From assembly GCF_029852145.1 (NCBI RefSeq), contig NC_079973.1, positions 2,046,001 through 2,110,000 on the forward strand: DNA of 64,000 nucleotides. The letters are read 5' to 3'. The stretch comes from Microplitis mediator (Eukaryota > Arthropoda > Insecta > Hymenoptera > Braconidae). A program made the translations under genes and the position numbers. The notes under the pieces were generated by a model. The model had not been told where the DNA came from. It searched no databases and saw only the letters and a program-made list of their open reading frames with translations. Positions 63,345 to 64,000 of the stretch are shown piece by piece. How positions within the stretch are numbered: the stretch's first letter is position 1; each line of letters starts with the position of its first letter.

Positions 63345-63460
63345 ACCAGTGCAGGGTGGCGACTAAGAAATTATTTTAAAATTCTCTAATATTTCCCGGT
63401 TTTCCAGTTAAGGTTTTCACATTTTTCCCTGATTCAGAAATTTTATTCGTATCATTTAGA
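63345..63460. repeat. Possible MITE fragment starting CAGGGTGGCGACTA
   Basis: CAGGGTGGCGACTAAGAAAT with TTTCCCTGATT about 80 bp later has the look of a terminal repeat and its nearby partner. No matching far end was found in the window. Confidence 0.3.
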
Positions 63461-63759
63461 TATTCAAAGTTTTTATTATATTCTCATTTTTAATAATTAA
63501 ATTTGACAATTAAATCATGCGAGATACCAGAAAAAAAGGGCAATAAAATAAATTAATGTTGTCTACTTTTGATTATTCGATGGTAAAAATGTATAAGTTA
63601 AAAAATTTAATAAAAAATTTTATAATTAAAATAAATTAAAAATACACTGGTTACAAAAATGAAGGGATATTAAAAAAATTTGAAATTTTTTAGTAATTCT
63701 CAACAGTTTGTAACTCAAAGGAAAATGGTCGTACAATAAAAACAAAAAGTCAAACTGTA

Positions 63760-63927
63760 CACGGAAATAAAAAATAGTAGTGGCTACTCTCTGGGATAGT
63801 ACTGAGTACTTTCTGTAAAAAAAAAATTCAGACAGTACTTTATGCTATCTAGACTGTATCCACTACTATCCGTGATAGTACTCAGTACTAACCCAGAGAG
63901 TAACCACTACTATTTTTTTTTTCCGTG
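63760..63927. mobile_element. Short palindromic TIR element, CACGG ends
   Basis: 168 bp, TA on both sides. Inside the CACGG ends, AATAGTAGTGG, CTCTCTGGG and ATAGTACTGAGTACT on the left reappear inverted on the right, so nearly all of it can form one hairpin. Confidence 0.75.
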
Positions 63928-64000
63928 TAGCTTCAAGTGTCTAGTTTTCTGATCTGGGTCTTTAAATTTTTTTATTATGCACGTTTCCGGAGCAATAAAA

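Larger units (their letters stand above)
13548..64000 (+). other. CadN: CadN (N-cadherin) gene, 5' half, partial
   Basis: This is the span of the neuronal cadherin gene seen in the window, from the first exon carrying coding sequence to the window edge. CadN is a calcium-dependent homophilic adhesion receptor of the plasma membrane, known in flies for axon targeting and synapse layer choice, and linked to actin through beta-catenin. Coding exons at 13618-14935, 15505-15696, 15814-16060, 16959-17178, 17690-17966, 19105-19700, 19787-19933, 21841-22032, 27742-27932 or 29053-29243, 34375-34576, 34856-35038 and 38815-39004 join with matching phases and no stop into 1,318 residues plus one base. 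Insect CadN is about 3,000 residues, so more than half of the protein is missing downstream. The identification rests on linker and EC-repeat sequence matching the fly protein from memory; it is strong. Which insect it comes from is not shown. Confidence 0.93.
39005..64000 (+). other. CadN: CadN intron 12 (at least 25 kb), runs off the window
   Basis: No exon of CadN was found in this stretch by looking for DXNDN-type linkers next to splice sites. It contains many inverted-repeat elements and tandem repeats listed separately, and a GC-richer block at about 50480-51800. 39010-42300 and 43260-45820, apart from the CTCCGA-type patches, and 46470-47880, 52300-54030, 54350-56150, 56560-58480 and 59220-61410 are mostly AT-rich spacer with no supported gene. 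Confidence 0.6.

Noticed and set aside
1..64000. Integrated virus, polydnavirus segment or retrotransposon
   Set aside because: No reverse transcriptase, integrase, capsid or long terminal repeat signature was seen; mobile sequence here is short and non-coding.
1..64000. tRNA or rRNA genes
   Set aside because: No stretch with the conserved tRNA boxes or rRNA core sequence was recognised by eye; a tRNA scan would settle it.

Overview
The window is AT-rich animal nuclear DNA carrying the 5' half of one large intron-rich gene on the + strand. The protein is the insect classical neuronal cadherin CadN (N-cadherin), recognised by long stretches nearly identical to the family. The gene structure and repeat content point to an insect. 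A parasitoid wasp or other hymenopteran is plausible, but nothing here proves the order.

Layout. Bases 1-13547 hold no recognisable protein gene. They contain AT-rich spacer, debris of short inverted-repeat transposons (MITEs), a decayed tandem array (about 7590-8650), and a GC-richer block (about 5940-6840) that could be promoter or leader. The start codon is at 13618. Twelve coding exon positions (13 exons) follow up to 39004. They join in frame into a 1,318-residue N-terminal part: signal peptide, prodomain with a basic cleavage site, and a run of extracellular cadherin (EC) repeats. The rest of the protein (more EC repeats, EGF/laminin-G region, membrane segment, catenin-binding tail) is not in the window and should lie downstream. 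Bases 39005-64000 look like one intron of at least 25 kb.

The clearest biological feature is a pair of mutually exclusive exons, 9a (27742-27932) and 9b (29053-29243). Each is exactly 191 nt, has the same phases at both ends, and encodes a different version of the same EC segment. Their donors are non-consensus (GTTTGT and GTCTGT). CU-rich tracts lie just after 9a, and a GC-rich block that is not explained lies between the two exons. 

The introns are loaded with non-autonomous DNA transposons. I could define three elements with exact 8-bp target duplications (hAT-like), a family of about 190-bp elements with thirteen copies including a five-copy head-to-tail array, and a set of elements with CACNG termini whose interiors are unrelated to each other. 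No transposase, virus, RNA gene or CRISPR array was seen. Exon borders were inferred by hand from splice consensus, phase and family protein similarity; no alignment was run.
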